Positions 33,712 to 49,100 of a DNA stretch of 64,000 bases are shown here, one piece after another. The notes under the pieces were generated by a model. It saw nothing but the letters and a program-made list of their open reading frames with translations. It ran no database searches and had not been told where the DNA came from. The stretch's first letter is position 1. The number at the start of each line of letters is the position of its first letter. This stretch comes from a virus, in IMG/VR virus record IMGVR_UViG_3300025894_000925, positions 1-64,000 of that record; one strand, 5' to 3'. Position numbers and translations under genes: made by a program.

Positions 33712-36700
33712 ATGGCGTTAAACGACAGACAAACCAGTTTACTAGTACAGCAAGACTGGACCAAAGTTTACGAGACTTTCAAAGAAGCAGACTTCCAGAG
33801 TTATGACTTTGAAACTCTACGCAAGACTATGATTGATTACTTGCGTACATATTACCCAGAAGATTTTAACGATTTTACAGAATCAAGTGAATATATTGCT
33901 CTAATAGACTTAATTGCATTCTTAGGACAAACACTTGCATTTCGTACTGATCTAAATGCACGTGAAAACTTTATTGATACTGCTGAACGCCGAGACAGTG
34001 TACTTAAACTTGCACGTTTAATTAACTACAATCCAAAACGTAATATTGCTAGTAGTGGGCTACTAAAAGTTGAAAGTGTAACAACCACAGAACAAGTTTT
34101 TGATAGCAACGGATCAGACTTATCCAATCTAATCATCAACTGGGACGATCCTAGTAATGATAACTGGCAAGAACAATTTAATACTATTCTTAATGCCGCA
34201 TTGATTGATTCTCAAACTGTTGGCAAAAGTGGTAATTCACAAATAGTCAATGGCGTTAGTACACAAGAATACACACTTAGAATTCTTGATCAAATTTTAC
34301 CAACTTTCCGTTTTTCAACAGAAGTTGAAGGTAACCAATTGAACTTTGAAACAATTAGTGCTACATCAGTTAACAGAACATTTGTTTATGAAATACCTCC
34401 AAAGCCTTTAGGACAGTTTAATATTTTGTATAGAACTGACAATCTTGGTAACAGTTCTAATAACACAGGATTCTTTGTTTATTTTAAACAAGGTACAATG
34501 AACAGTGTTGACTTTAACATCACTGATGCATTGCCTAATAGAGGTGTCAACATTGATTTTAGTAACATTAACAACAATGACGTTTGGTTATACAAATTAA
34601 ATACAGATGGCTCTATTGGAGATAAGTGGACTCAAGTTCCAGCAATCAACGGAATCAATATCACTTACAATAACGAATCTGAGCGTAACTTGTATCAAGT
34701 GGTTACTAGAAATGATGATCAAATAACACTGAGCTTTGGTGACGGATCGTTTGCTAATATTCCGCAAGGAGGATTTAGATTATTTTATAGACAAAGTATT
34801 GGAACACGCTATAAAATTACTCCTGACGAAATTCAAAATGTTGATATTCCTATTTCGTATGTTGATCGTAATGGAAGAAATGCTGTATTAACAGCAAAAG
34901 TAAGTTTGAAATATACAGTAGCTAATTCCAGTCCACGTGAAACACTTACTGAAATTAGACGTAAAGCACCCCAGCAATATTACACTCAAAATAGAATGAT
35001 TACAGGAGAAGATTATAATATCTTTCCGTATACAGCATTTAATAACATTCAGAAAGTTAAGAGTACCAATCGTAGCTCAAGTGGTGTAAGTCGTTTCCTT
35101 GATGTTGTTGACGTAACAGGAAAGTATTCCAGTACTAATATTTTTAGTGCTGACGGATTACTGTACAAAGATGAATATGTTAAAACAACAAACTTCACTT
35201 ACCAAACAGTAAATGAAATTTTTAATGTAGTCTTTAATACTATTGCTCCTATACTTAGAGACAAGCCAGTATCGCACTTGCATTATAATAAAACTGATCG
35301 TTTTCCACTTTCACAACTTACATGGCCAATTGGTAGTAGCGGCACACTTGTAACGGATTTAAGTTGGAGTTTTGAAAGTGCTAGTACAAACAAAAGTATT
35401 GGATATATTAAAGGTCCTGACAGCAACGATGCTGACGGATTGCCTTTTATAACAATGCCAATTGGTGCTGGTATTTCTAGTGTCTTAAAACATGTTGTTC
35501 CAGGTGCTATTATTAAGTTTGGTGCCGGCGACGGAAATTACTTTGATGCACGTAACAAAATTAAAACAGGAAGTATCAGCAAAGATAAAGATCGTACATA
35601 TATCTATGCAAGTGTAAGCAGTATTAACCAAACAACAAACGCTATTACTATCAGCGAAACAGTTCCAACAAACGCTATTCCGTTAGAGATTATTCCAGTG
35701 TTTAAGAGTGTACTAAGTGACAGTCTTATTAACCAGATGGTTACATTTATTAAGATTTATAAAAACTTTGCACTACGTTATGACACAACAATTAACGGTT
35801 GGGCACTAATTGATAGTGCTGACATCGGGGGCAATGTATACAGCAATGACAATGCTGGCTCAACAGCAGGTACTGGATTAGATTCAAGTTGGATTATTAA
35901 ACTAATTTATACTGGATCAGAATACGTGATCAGTTATAGAGGTCTTGATTATTACTTTGAAAGTGCGGCAGAAACTAAATTCTACTTTGACGATAATGCA
36001 AAAGTGTTTGACAGTAAAACTGGTAAAACACAAAACGACGAAGTAACAGTTCTCAAGTTTAACAGTCAAGCCGATAGTGCTTTGCCATTGGCGCAGAACT
36101 TAACTTGGAATGTATATGGAAGCATTGTTGCCAGTGATGGATATAGAGACAATAGAAAAGTATTAGTTACCTTTCCTGACTTTGATAGCGACGGCGTTCC
36201 AGATAATCCAGACTTGTTTGACTTAATTGTTGCAAGTAACGTTAACGTAAGTGAAAAGTTTGTGTTCTTCACTAAAGAACAATCAGCAACCAGTTTTATT
36301 CAGTATACTCCGGTTCCATACAATGATGTTGTAATTGATGCTACACTTGAAACTATTAAATTATCGCTAGACAATTATACAGACAAACAAATTTTTTATG
36401 CTTCTGATGAAGATAAGTTTTATAGATTAGATATTGATACTGTTGGATTACGAAATGCAACAGATGTTAGTTCTGAATATTTGGCTCGTGTTGGTAGAGA
36501 TTCATTGAACTTCCAGTATATCCATACAAGTCCTAACAACAGACGAGTTGATCCAAGTCCTAACAACTTAATGGATATGTTCATACTAACCAAGCAATAT
36601 GCAACAGATTATACCGCTTTTATTACAGACACTAGTAATACTTTAACGTTACCAGTAGCACCTTCACAAGAAGAACTTAAATCAGAATTTGCAAGTCTTG

Positions 36701-37134
36701 AAAACTTTAAAGCAATGAGTGATGCAATAATCTATAACAGTGCTAGATTTAAACCAATATTTGGTGAACTAGCAGACACAGCATTAAAGGCCAAGTTTAA
36801 AGTTGTTAAAAATTCTAATATGATTATTTCAGACAGTGATGTTAAGACTAGTGTTATTAACGCTATTAACGCATACTTTGATATTAATAACTGGGACTTT
36901 GGCGAAACATTTTATTTTAGTGAACTAAGTGCTTACTTGCATTCAGAACTAACACCTGAGTTAGCAAGTATTATTATTGTTCCAAATAACAGTGCGGCAC
37001 AATTTGGTAACTTGTATCAAATTAATGCTGAACCAGATGAAATTCTTATTAGCTCTGCTACAGTTGATGATGTTGAAGTTATCGCATCAATTACAGCAAG
37101 TCAACTGAACCAATCCACGTCAGTGGTAACATAA
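33712..37134 (+). CDS. 6: Baseplate wedge protein, gp6-like
   Basis: A 1140-residue protein, considerably longer than T4 gp6 (660). The N-terminal block (LRKTMIDYLRTYYPEDFNDF, SSEYIALIDLIAFLGQTLAFRTDLNARENF, SVLKLARLINYNPKR) is the clear gp6/gpJ-type signature. The middle has the LSFGDGSFANIPQGGFRLFYR motif near residue 345 and RRKAPQQYYTQNRMITGEDYN near 420. The C-terminal ~200 residues (INNWDFGETFYFSELSAYLHSE) match the dimer-forming part. gp6 builds the ring that holds the baseplate together and rearranges upon contraction. Extra beta-rich insertions account for its size. Confidence 0.92.
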   Translation: MALNDRQTSLLVQQDWTKVYETFKEADFQSYDFETLRKTMIDYLRTYYPEDFNDFTESSEYIALIDLIAFLGQTLAFRTDLNARENFIDTAERRDSVLKLARLINYNPKRNIASSGLLKVESVTTTEQVFDSNGSDLSNLIINWDDPSNDNWQEQFNTILNAALIDSQTVGKSGNSQIVNGVSTQEYTLRILDQILPTFRFSTEVEGNQLNFETISATSVNRTFVYEIPPKPLGQFNILYRTDNLGNSSNNTGFFVYFKQGTMNSVDFNITDALPNRGVNIDFSNINNNDVWLYKLNTDGSIGDKWTQVPAINGINITYNNESERNLYQVVTRNDDQITLSFGDGSFANIPQGGFRLFYRQSIGTRYKITPDEIQNVDIPISYVDRNGRNAVLTAKVSLKYTVANSSPRETLTEIRRKAPQQYYTQNRMITGEDYNIFPYTAFNNIQKVKSTNRSSSGVSRFLDVVDVTGKYSSTNIFSADGLLYKDEYVKTTNFTYQTVNEIFNVVFNTIAPILRDKPVSHLHYNKTDRFPLSQLTWPIGSSGTLVTDLSWSFESASTNKSIGYIKGPDSNDADGLPFITMPIGAGISSVLKHVVPGAIIKFGAGDGNYFDARNKIKTGSISKDKDRTYIYASVSSINQTTNAITISETVPTNAIPLEIIPVFKSVLSDSLINQMVTFIKIYKNFALRYDTTINGWALIDSADIGGNVYSNDNAGSTAGTGLDSSWIIKLIYTGSEYVISYRGLDYYFESAAETKFYFDDNAKVFDSKTGKTQNDEVTVLKFNSQADSALPLAQNLTWNVYGSIVASDGYRDNRKVLVTFPDFDSDGVPDNPDLFDLIVASNVNVSEKFVFFTKEQSATSFIQYTPVPYNDVVIDATLETIKLSLDNYTDKQIFYASDEDKFYRLDIDTVGLRNATDVSSEYLARVGRDSLNFQYIHTSPNNRRVDPSPNNLMDMFILTKQYATDYTAFITDTSNTLTLPVAPSQEELKSEFASLENFKAMSDAIIYNSARFKPIFGELADTALKAKFKVVKNSNMIISDSDVKTSVINAINAYFDINNWDFGETFYFSELSAYLHSELTPELASIIIVPNNSAAQFGNLYQINAEPDEILISSATVDDVEVIASITASQLNQSTSVVT

Positions 37135-37150
37135 GGTAAAGTACAGTAAC

Positions 37151-40100
37151 ATGGCAATCGTTAAAACAGTTAACTTTCTTCCAGAAGTATTTAGAACAGA
37201 GACTAACAAGAAGTTCTTAAATGCTACACTCGATCAATTAGTATCTGAACCAAACTTTACAAAAGTAAATGGCTACATTGGCCGTAAGTTTAGTCCTACA
37301 TATAAAACAAACGACAACTATGTCGCTGAACCAAGTATTACAAGACAGAACTATCAATTAGAACCAGCTGTTGTTGTTAAAGACAAAGACACTGACACCA
37401 TTGATTTCTTTAGCTCGTATGTTGACCTATTGCAACAGATTCAATACAACGGCGGCATCATTGACAATCATAATAGATTGTTTTCCAATGAAAGTTATAG
37501 TTTTGATGGATTGTTTGATTATGACAAGTTTACAAACTTTAAGAATTACTACTGGGTTCCAGACGGACCAGCAAGTGTAGATGTATTTGCAGGCAACGTT
37601 GAAACCAGCGAAGACTACAGCGTAACACGTAACCTTAGTGTTAGTGGTTTTAACTTCAGTGAAAAAGGAATTGAAAGTAATCCTGTGCTAGTTCTAGCAC
37701 GTGGTGGAACTTATACTTTTAAAATTGATGATCCAGAACATCAATTTTGGATTCAAACTGAGCCCGGCACAAGCGGGGTTCGTACAAACCAAAGCAACAT
37801 TAGTACACGTGAAGTATTTGGTGTAGAAAACAACGGAACAGATGATGGTACAGTTACTTTCAAAGTTCCACTAGCTGATGCACAAAATAGATTTACTCTT
37901 ATGGACACTATTGAGCAGGTTGATATTGCAAGTGGTATTCATTATGATGAGATACAAGGTGTTTTACTAAGTCAGTTCTTAAAGACACACCAAAACGGAA
38001 TTGACGGAGCTCAAACATATGCTAACTTGCACAATAAAAGCATGGTGTTTGTTACCAATGACGATGTTGTAACAGACATTGAATGGACAAACAATGAATT
38101 TTTTGATATGTTACGATATGGAATTGCTACAGATGATCAAGTTGTTCCGTTTAACATTAGAAGAAATATTTGGAGAGTAACACTTATTGCGACCAGTGAT
38201 ATAGATTTAGACACAGGATTAGCCGATGATTATATTATTACGCTTGTGCCTTCAACTGCCGTGGCATTTGATGAGAAAGTTTATGTAAAGAACGGAATTG
38301 CTAGTGGAACTAAAGAGTACTATTTAGACTTTGATAATACATACCACGAAGTACCAGTTATTACCAGTATACTTGATAGATTGTATTACCAAGACTCAAC
38401 ATCAGATGTATTCTTTGGAGAGATTCGTGTTGTTGATGCTGATAACTTTACCATTGATGTTGCCCAAGACATTATTGGACAAATTAGTTATGCAAGTCCA
38501 AACGGCGTTGAGTTTACAAATGGATTAAAGATTTTATTTAATGATAGTGTAACTCCAGCAAGGTGGGCAAATAAAGAATATTATGTTGAAGGTGTTGGTA
38601 GAAGTATTAGATTGATTTCAGTTGCTGACTTAACACCAAACGAAACATATGCTATAGGTGGGTTAAACACACCTGACTATATTACTATTAATAGAGGAAG
38701 TTATGATTTAAACGGTTGGTCAAGAAGTAATCGTTGGTTCCATATTGATGTCTTAACTAAGACTGCTGAACTTAATAAAGAAGTACTAATATATACTTTC
38801 ACATTTGATCCAAACTTAAACAATGAATTTGTTCCTATACCAGATGATGTGCAGGTAGTAACTACACTACGAAGTAAAGTAGCAATACAAAATTTAGCAT
38901 ACGAATATAATCCAGACCAGATATTTTATGCATACGGCGAAGATAACTTTTTTCAACTTCAGTCTGATGGAGTAACACTAGTTGAACTTCCTAATTACCG
39001 AGCTAAGAATACTAGTTTGCCAGATCAAGAGTTTAGAGCTAAACGCCCAGTCATTGAGTTTGAACATTCATTAAGATTACTTAATTTTGGTATTCAAGCC
39101 ATTGAACCAGTTGACTATTTAGATTTTACTGTTAAAGATGCCTTTAGTGACATTGAACGCTCAGGAAGTATATATTCAAATATTTCTCATTATCTTAAAG
39201 GATCAGTTGTTATATCAGGAACGAGTGTTTATGGTGCTATTAAGAATACACAAACATTGCCCACTGATACTGTTGTTTGGAAAGAACATTTTCCACTAAT
39301 ACCTTTTGATGATTCACGTACATATCAAAAAGGCGAGCGTATGGCTTATAATAATAAAGCATACGAAGCACTTCAAAACGTTGGCATAAATGTTGTTCCT
39401 GCTGTTGAGAATATTGGAACTACTTGGTTTGAATTATTTGCATACTCAGTGTATGATACATCAACAGCAAATACAATACTTGCTGAAGAGTATGTTATTT
39501 ACAATGGTATTGCATATGAAGCAAAAGAGAACATTGCACAGGATCCCACAACAAGTTCTAGTTGGGAATTGCTGTTCTCTTTACAAGATAACAAAAGTAT
39601 TATCTTTGCAAACGAAGAAGATCCTGAAATTCGAAAGCGTGTTTACACAATTAGTTTGGTGACTATTGCTGGTTCCCCTACAATTCACTTAGAAGAAAAA
39701 GCAGGATCAAGATTACTTGAAGACGGCGACGTGGTTATTGTGTTATCTGGTAAGAACAGTAAAAAGAACTATCATTATGACGGCAACCTTTGGTACGAAG
39801 GGCAACTAAAAACAAAAGTAAACGAAAGTCCTTTGTTTGATGTTTTTGACAGCAACGACATTAGTTTTTCTAATACAACAACCTATCCTAACACTACTTT
39901 TACAGGAACAACGCTATTCCAATACAAGCAAGGAACAGGCACTGTCAATGATAACGTACTAGGATTTCCTGTCAGTTATAGAAACTTTAACAGCATCAGT
40001 GATTTAGAATTTGAAGCAACGTATAACAGCGATACGTTTACTAGTAGTATTGCATTGGACACAGTATCCAAAAGTATCAATACAGGATTTTTAATTAAAA

Positions 40101-43100
40101 ATTATACCAAGACAAACAAAGAGTATCGTAATACTTGGGTTAAGAACAAAGAAGAAAGTAAACAGTTTCAAATATTAACATTTGAATTTGATGGGCTTAC
40201 CAATTACTTTGAGATTGATATTATCAGTGACGAAGTTGTAACAATGCCTAACATCAAAGTTTGGGTTAAAAATACACTGTTGAGTAGAGGTAATTTTACA
40301 CTAGAGTTAATTGGTGAAAAGTTATGTGTGGTAATTAATCCAACTTTCTTGACACAAGAGTTTGACAAAGTTGACATTCTGTTGTATAGTAGAAAGAGTA
40401 TTAGTCAACAGGGATATTACGAAGTTCCAAGTAACTTGGACTTTAACAGTAAAAATTCTGACTTTAGTAGTTTAACACTTGGTCAACTCAAGGATCATAT
40501 TTCTAAATTAGAAGAAAACACAAATGTTATATATGAAGCAACTGGAGCATTTAGTAGTCAACGAGACATTTATTACAAGGATAGTTCAGGAACTATATTA
40601 CAGCATGGTTTTCCATTGTTGTACAGCAACCTATTCCTAACACAAGATAATACAAACTTTATTGAAAGTATTGAATTTTCCAGTAGAGAATATACAAAAT
40701 TTAAAAACAAGTTTCTTGAACTTTCTGGACAGATTGCATCAATTGATTCTAAGACAACTGAACAACATGTTGATGCTATAATTGATGCTATCAACTTAAC
40801 AAAAGACAGTTCGTTTCCTTTCTACCACACAGACATGTTGCCGTATGGTAACAATAGAACAATATATGCCGACACTGTTATCAATCCAAATCTTAAACAA
40901 TTTGATTTACCATCAGTATTCAATGATGATCAATTAGGAAATACTGCAATACTTGTTTATGTAAATGATGTACAATTAGTAAAAGGTAAAGACTATTATT
41001 TCCCTCAGGATAGATCAGCAGTTATTATTAACGAAAACTATACATTGGTTGTTGATGATAAAATTAGGATTGCAGTTTATCATAATACAGATGGATGTTA
41101 CTTACCTGCAACTCCAAGTAAATTAGGATTGTTTCCAGCGTTTAGACCTCTCAAGTTTAAAGATGATAACTATCAAACTCCAATTTTTGTTATACAAGGA
41201 CATGACGGAAGTATTATTCCAGCGTTCAATGATTTTAGAGATGACTTGCTATTAGAATTTGAGCGTAGAATTTATAACAATATTAAAATAGATTATTCAA
41301 CTAACATCTTTGATATTAACACTTATATTCCAGGAAATTTCAGAGATACTGATTACACAGAAGTTGAATGGGAACGTATTATTAGTCGTAGTTTCTTGAA
41401 GTGGGCAGGAGCCAACCAAGTTGATTACTCAACCAACAGTTTCTTCCAATCAAACGATCCGTGGTCATGGAACTACAAAGATCAGTTAAACAAGTTAGAC
41501 GATACTAAATTACCAGGCAGTGCTAGAGCAGTTTATCTAAGTGTATTTGATACAGTTCGCCCACATACGCATCCATGGGAAATGCTTGGGTTCAGTATTA
41601 TTCCAAGTTGGTGGGAAGACCGTTACGGCAAAGCACCATATACTGGCGGCAACTTATTGTTGTGGGAAGACCTTGAAAAAGGATACATTTATGCTGGTAA
41701 CAGAGCAGGATACGATGACAATTATAAACGTCCAGGATTAACCAGTATTATCCCTGTTGATGAGTATGGTGTATTAAAGAGCCCAGATCAGTTTATAGTT
41801 AGAGCACTAAATCCGCCAAAGTTAAATCAAAGTTTTTCAGTTGGTTCTGTTGGACCTGCTGAGTTCTCCTGGAGAAGATCAAGTGATTATCCATTTGCAG
41901 TACAGCGTGGACTAAGTTTACTTAAACCAGCGTTCTACTTTGGTAGTTTGTTAAACATCAAACGCTATTACAGAGATAGTAAATTAAAGCAACTTGTAAA
42001 TGTTAGCACTCTGAAACGTATCAGTCCAGATACAGTGGTCGTTCCGGACAGCGTTATTCCGGCTACTGCAAACACAGAAGAATCACGCAATTTCGTTGCT
42101 GGTTATTTGAACTGGATTGTTGATTATATGAAGTACAGAGGGATTGATCCTCAAACAACTTTAACTAAACAATTTAAAAATATTGATGTTCAACTAGGTT
42201 ATAAAACTGCAAGTTTCACAGGTAAAAATTATATCAATGTATTGGCTGAACAAAGTAGTCCAACCAGTAACAACGAAAGTATTATTGTACCTGACGAGAA
42301 CTATAAAATTATTCTAAACAAAAGTACACCAGTTAGGAAACTAGTATACAGTGGAGTTGTTGTTGAGCGTAGCGGAAACGGGTTTACAATTTCTGGGTAC
42401 GATTTAACTAATCCGTACTTTCCAATTATTCCAAGTATTGCTGACAACGAAAATCATACATTGGTTGTACTAGATAGACGAGCAGTAGTGTATCACAATT
42501 ATCAACGTAAGAAAATACTTGTACCATACGGACATGAATTTGCTAACGTACAGCAAGTATGCGACTTTCTAATCAGTTATGGGCGTTATCTAGTAGGTCA
42601 AGGATTTACATTTAACGTAAATGATCCAGCACTAAACGAGCAACGCAACTGGGAATTAAGTTGTAAAGAATTTTTATCCTGGGAACAGCAAGAATGGGCA
42701 CCAGGTAGTATATTAATATTAAGTCCAACGTTTGATCGTATTGAAGTTAACACAACTGGCGGAACTATTGATCATATCACAAACGAAAGCAATGGTAATA
42801 AAGTATTAAATCAAAACTTTGGAGTTATTAAAAACACTGAATTTACAATTAATAGACAGCCGGGCGAATTTAGTTTAGAGACACTAAACAACAATACTAT
42901 TTGCTTGTTTGAAGGTAGAATTGTACAATTTGAACATGCACTGGTATTTGATAATACTACAGTGTTCAATGACATTATCTATTTGCCAGAATTAGGAAAT
43001 AGACAGTTCCGATTAAAAGTTGTTGGTAATAAAACAGCAGACTGGACAGGCGAATTAGCACCTGCAGGATTTGTTTATAACGATCCTAAAATTGATGTTT

Positions 43101-46100
43101 GGGTAACAAATACTGATTACAAAAAAGGATCATTGGTTACATTCAAAGGAAACTACTATGTAGCTCTTAACAATGTTATTGGAAGCGATGAGTTTGATTT
43201 AAACAATTGGCAACAAGTTGATCGCTTTGCAATTAAAACTGGATTACTTCCAAACTTTGCATTCAATGCACAGAAGTTTGTTAACCTATACAATATTGAA
43301 GACATGCCAGTCGATGAATCATTACAGCAATTTTCAACTGGACTGATTGGATTACGCAATAGAAAATACCTAGCAGATTTAAACTTAGACTTCCAAAGTC
43401 AAACAAAGTTCTATCAAGGATTTATCAAAGAAAAAGGATCTAACAATAGTATTACAGCATTAACAAGTGCCAGCTTTAATAATATATCAAGTAAAATTGA
43501 TACTTACGAAGAATGGGCGGTACGTGTTGGAGAATACGGATCACTAGAAAGTGATGCACAAATTGAAATAGAACTAGATGATAGTAAACTAACTGACAAT
43601 CCAAGTTCGCTTCAGTTGTTAGATAATTTAGATCCAGACATACCGGATATTATTAGTGTTAAGTCAGCTGGCCTGTATAAGAAAACTGGAGCAAAGTTTG
43701 AAAAGAATATCTTCCATTCACGCAGTGATGATAGTGACTATTCAAAAGATATTGCTAAAGCAGGTTTTGTAAACAGTGCCGATATTGATGCAACATTATA
43801 CGATATTACAAACTTTAATGCACTTAACACTCATCTAAAGAAACTTGGTGATGGATTTAAAATTTGGGTAGCTAAAGATTTTGACCTAGACTGGAACGTA
43901 TATAGATTAACCGCAAGTGATGCCGCACCAGAGACTATTAGTTTTGAAATTGATGGAGTAATGAGCATTGACTTCACTGAACCACACAACTTAAAAGTTA
44001 ACGAAGTATTTTGCATAAAAGGCTTTGATGCTAGTTATGATGGTTTTTATAGAGTAAAATCTGTAGAAGGACAACAAACAGTATTGGTTGCAATGTATCA
44101 AGGAGAGGACTTCCTCAAAGAAGCTCGTTCGATATCCAATGACACAGGAATACTATTTGAAATGGATAGTATGAGAATTGAAAATCCAATGTTGCTTGAT
44201 ACTGTTGCTCCTAAACGTGGATGGAAAAATGGCGATAGAGTTTGGGTTGAAAACTTTGATGATACTGAAAAATGGGGTGTCTACGAAAAACAAAACAATT
44301 GGACACAAAGTCAAGAACTAAACAGTGAAGGCAGTGATTACGTAGGAAATGATGGATACGGTGGTGCAACTAAAATTAATATTCACGGAGACCTAATAGC
44401 AGTTGGCGCCGGAAACGGACAAAACGGTCGTGTTAATATATTCTCATTGTTACCGGAAGGCAAGTTTGCACAAACAGCTAAACTTATTCCTTATCAGCAC
44501 ACCGGAACATTTACTGGTTATGGAGATGCTGTAGACCTAAGTGGATATGTTTGTGTTGTTGGAGCACCAAGAACTGATCCAGGAATAGCGTTTGTACACA
44601 ACTTTAGAGTTAGTGAAAAAGAACACGGAGTACAAATATTACCTGCACCAGCCGGTTCATCGAGTACCGAAGGGTTTGGTAAGGCTGTCAGAATCAGTGA
44701 AGACAGTAATTGGATTTTTGTTGGTGCACCAGATGCTAACAAAGTGTATGTTTATCACAAAAAGAATAATGTTGAATTCAATCAAATAACATTGACTTCA
44801 AGTACAACTCCGGCGTTGGTACACGACGGTGTTAGTGCTGGCGAAACATATGACATAGGATGGACACCAACTAATATTAATTCAGTTGTTGTTAAAGCAA
44901 GTGCTACTAATATACTAACACCAGGTATTGATTATACTATTACTGGTAGTGTAATTACTATTATACCTGCAATTGATACTAATATAACGTCACTTGAAAT
45001 AACACAAGCACCATACTATGCAGAGCAAAATACAATAAATGGAGCAGATCCATCGTTAGGAACACCTGGTATTAATGCAGATGCAGAGTTTGGCAAGTTT
45101 CTTTATTGCAACAAAGATGGGTCAGAGTTATTTGTTGGAGCACCAAGCGAAACAGTTGGTGGTTTAGCAGACGCAGGTAAAGTATATTGCTATCAACGAA
45201 GAGTTGAATTCCAAAAATCTAATTCACTCACAACTTCATATACTCCAACACCTGATATTACTAGCATGGCAAATGTTTATGTTGGTGAACAAGAACTACT
45301 TGATGGCACAAGCTATACAGATGCATTATCAAGTACGTCAGAAATTATTTTAACCGAAACAGTTGAATCAGGACAAAAGATTAAATTTAGTTCTACACAT
45401 TGGGACAAAGTACAAGAACTTACTGCTCCAAGCGAAGATAATATTGCTAATACATTGTTTGGATCGCAGATTGCAGTTGACTCTAGTGGTGCAGGTGTTT
45501 ATGTTACTGCACCAGGATATAAAACAAGTTTTTATGATAGTGGTAAGGTTTACAGATACACAAAGAAAAATAGATATCTTGGTAAAGCAACAGCTAAGGT
45601 TGCAAACCCATCACTCACTGCTGGTGACAACTTGTACGTTAATGGATTTAGAATTACACTAAACGACACTTCAATTGAAACATTGAGTGAACAGATTAAT
45701 GCCAGCGGCATTCCAGGAATTAGCAGTTCAATTGCCAATGGTTTGTTAACTATTGAAAGCACTAGTAAACTAAAAAGAAACAAACTATTTGTTACTGGTA
45801 TGGATCATACAATATGTGATGATTTAGATATTGGTAAATTTGAATACGAACAAACTATTGCAGTGCCAGGCGGAGCACGTAGTGAGAGCTTTGGATTAAG
45901 TATCAGCGTTGGCGACTCAGATGAAACGCTACTAATTGGAAGCGGAAATAGTAAAACATTACAAGCATTAATAATTGACAAAGCAGAAGATACTACAGAA
46001 TCAACTACTACATTTGATGGAAACAGTACTGCATTTATTGATCAAATCTTTGGAAGTAATGCATACATTTACGAACTATTTGAAAACAAAGAAACTCACG

Positions 46101-49100
46101 TATCCAATACAGGATTACAAATATTTGCACAGAAATTTGACTTAATAAAGAATCGTAGATTTGATTTCTTTGGTCTGGGACTTGATCTTAAAAACCAATA
46201 TATTATTGTAGGCGATCCAGGTGATGACAATATTGTGCCCAATGGTGGTACTGCTTGGTTATACAAAACTAATAACACCAGAATCTGGTCACGTACAAGG
46301 CAAGAAGGTACACATGTTGATATTGATACACTAAGTCGTATGTTGATATATAGCAAAGAATCAAATTCAATTATTTCAAACTTTGATTATATTGATCCTG
46401 CTAAAGGAAAGGTACTAGGACAAGCTGAAATAAACCTTGATTACAAAACAGCAACTGATCCTGCTTTTTATACAACTAACCCAAGTAGCAGAGTTGACGT
46501 ACAGGTTGACGAAAACATGCACTGGGGTGAAGATCAAGTTGGAACAACTTGGTGGGATTTAAGTTTGGTTAGGTACGTAGACTACGAACAAGATTCCTTA
46601 ACTTATCGTATTAAGAACTGGGGTAAATTATTCCCAGGAAGTGTAGTAAGTGTTAGCGAATGGATTGAAAGTACTGTTAAGCCAAGTGAATATACTTCAT
46701 TAACTGATGCAGACGGAGTGCCAAAATATACTGGCGAAGGAACATTTGTTACTACTACTGCCGTTGACGAAAGCACAGGAATTGTTAAAGAAAAATACTA
46801 TTATTGGGTAACAAATAAAAATAGTGCTATTAACAAAACTAGAAGTATTGTTGGTATTGCAGAAATGATTGAGCAACCTGAATTACAAGGTATTCCGTAT
46901 GCCGCATTGGTTGCAGAAAACGCAATAAGTTTATACAATGTAAATGATAAACTAAGTGGTACAGACACAGTCTTACAAATTCGTTACGATAAGATACGCA
47001 ACTCTAATACTGTACACACTGAATATGAATTGATACAAGAAGGCAATCCTGATAGTAATATTCCAGAAAGTATTATTAGTAAATTAATTGATAGTTTAGC
47101 AGGTGAAGATTCATCAGGTTTTGTTGTTCCAGACTCTGGATTACTTGAGCAGGATCGTTACGGCATCAATGTTAGACCTCGACAGACAATGATTATTAAT
47201 AGACAAGAAGCACTAAAAAACTTTGTTGGTTCAGCCAATGCTGTATTAATAAAACATCCTATTAGACAACAAAAGATTTTAACTAGACTACTTAGTTCTG
47301 AGCCTGTACCAGGAGTAACTGAATTTGATTCAGTGGTTGACATTTATGATGAATTAGCATATCTTGATTTAACAGCATTATCTGCAGGACATAGAGTATA
47401 TGTTAAGGTTGATAGTACGATTGAAAACCGTTGGTCAATATATACATTGAACAGTGCAAATGATTTTGTTTTAACTAGAGTACAATCATATGATACAAAT
47501 TTCTTTTGGGATTATGTTGATTGGTACGCTGAAGGTTGGTCAGTAACAAATAGGCCAGACTATACTGTTGATTACGAAGCAGATGTTAAAAAACTAAGTC
47601 TAGTTCCAGCAGGAAGTGTTATTAAAGTTAGATACAACCAAATTGGGACATTTACACTATACAGGACTATAAATTACAACGACGTTAATAATCTAACATT
47701 AATTGGTCTTGGTAACGGAACAGTTCAAATAACAGATAAACTTTATGATAGTTCAAAGTATACATTAGGATTTGCTACTGAAAACTTTGACAGTGAAAGA
47801 TTTGATATTAATCCTAGTGTTGAAATACGCAATATCTTTAATGCACTTAGATTTGATATCTACATTGGTGAACTACGTGAAGAGTTTAACAAGTTATTCT
47901 TTACATTGGTTTACTATATTCTTTACACACAAAGAAATACTGACTGGATATTTAAAACCAGTTTCATAACTGTTTTCCATCAGTTACGTGAATTAACTCA
48001 GTATCCAAGTTATGTTAAAGACAATCAAAATTATTACATTGATTATATCAATGAGGTTAAACCGTATAGAAGTAAGATACGTGAATATTTAATTAGTTAT
48101 GCTGGTAACGATACTTTCTTTGGCAACGTGTCAGACTTTGATTTACCTTCATACTACGAGGAAACTATTGATGCTTTCCGTAGTCCGTCAGGAGAAGGTA
48201 TCAATGATAATACATTACTTGAGCAAACACAATACCAGGATTGGGTATCAAATAAAGCATTGACACTTGAAAGTATTCAAGTTGCACAAGGTGGAGAAGG
48301 CTATACAGTTCCTCCGGTTGTTACAGTTAACGATGGTGTAACTGGAGCATTGTCTAGTGTTAAACCAATTGCTAAGATTAATCCATCAACAGGAAAAGTT
48401 ACAAGTATTACATTCAGTGGAACATACACATTTAATTCTAGTCCAATCATTAACATTAACGGTAACGGAACAGGTGGCAAAGCATATCCTGTTATGGTTA
48501 ATAACAAAGTTAGAGGACTAAACACTACAATTAAATTTGATAGAACAACATATAGAAGTAACTTGGTTAAATGGACATCTACATTAGATGTTGTGTCTGG
48601 TGATTATGTTTATTACCAAAACGAAATTTACCAAGCCACGCAAGATGTACCAGCAAGTACAATATTTGATTTTAGATTTTTTACACAACTAAGTCATGAA
48701 TATGGAAACGCACTTGATAGAATTGTTGCGTACTATGTCAATGAAGATGGAGTAGCTGGTGAAGATTTACTTACAAACTTGATCATTGGTATCAACTACC
48801 CAGGTGTAATAGTCACAGGGTTAAAATTTAGTGATGAAAATGTTGCAGGAGACTTTATTGACTCATACATTCAAAGTACGTATCTTGATACTGCTTTGGG
48901 TACTCGTGCTGAAGATATCAGCATTGACGGTGGAGCATTTGTTGACAAGTATAGCTCGCATGCCCCAGAAGAATTAGTTCCAGGAATTAATTTTGATACA
49001 TTAATTTTAAGTGTGTTTACAAGAGTAACAGATAACACAGGTGCAATAGTTAGTGGACCTCCACTAGGATATAGAGTTGTGCATGATTTAACTGGAAGTC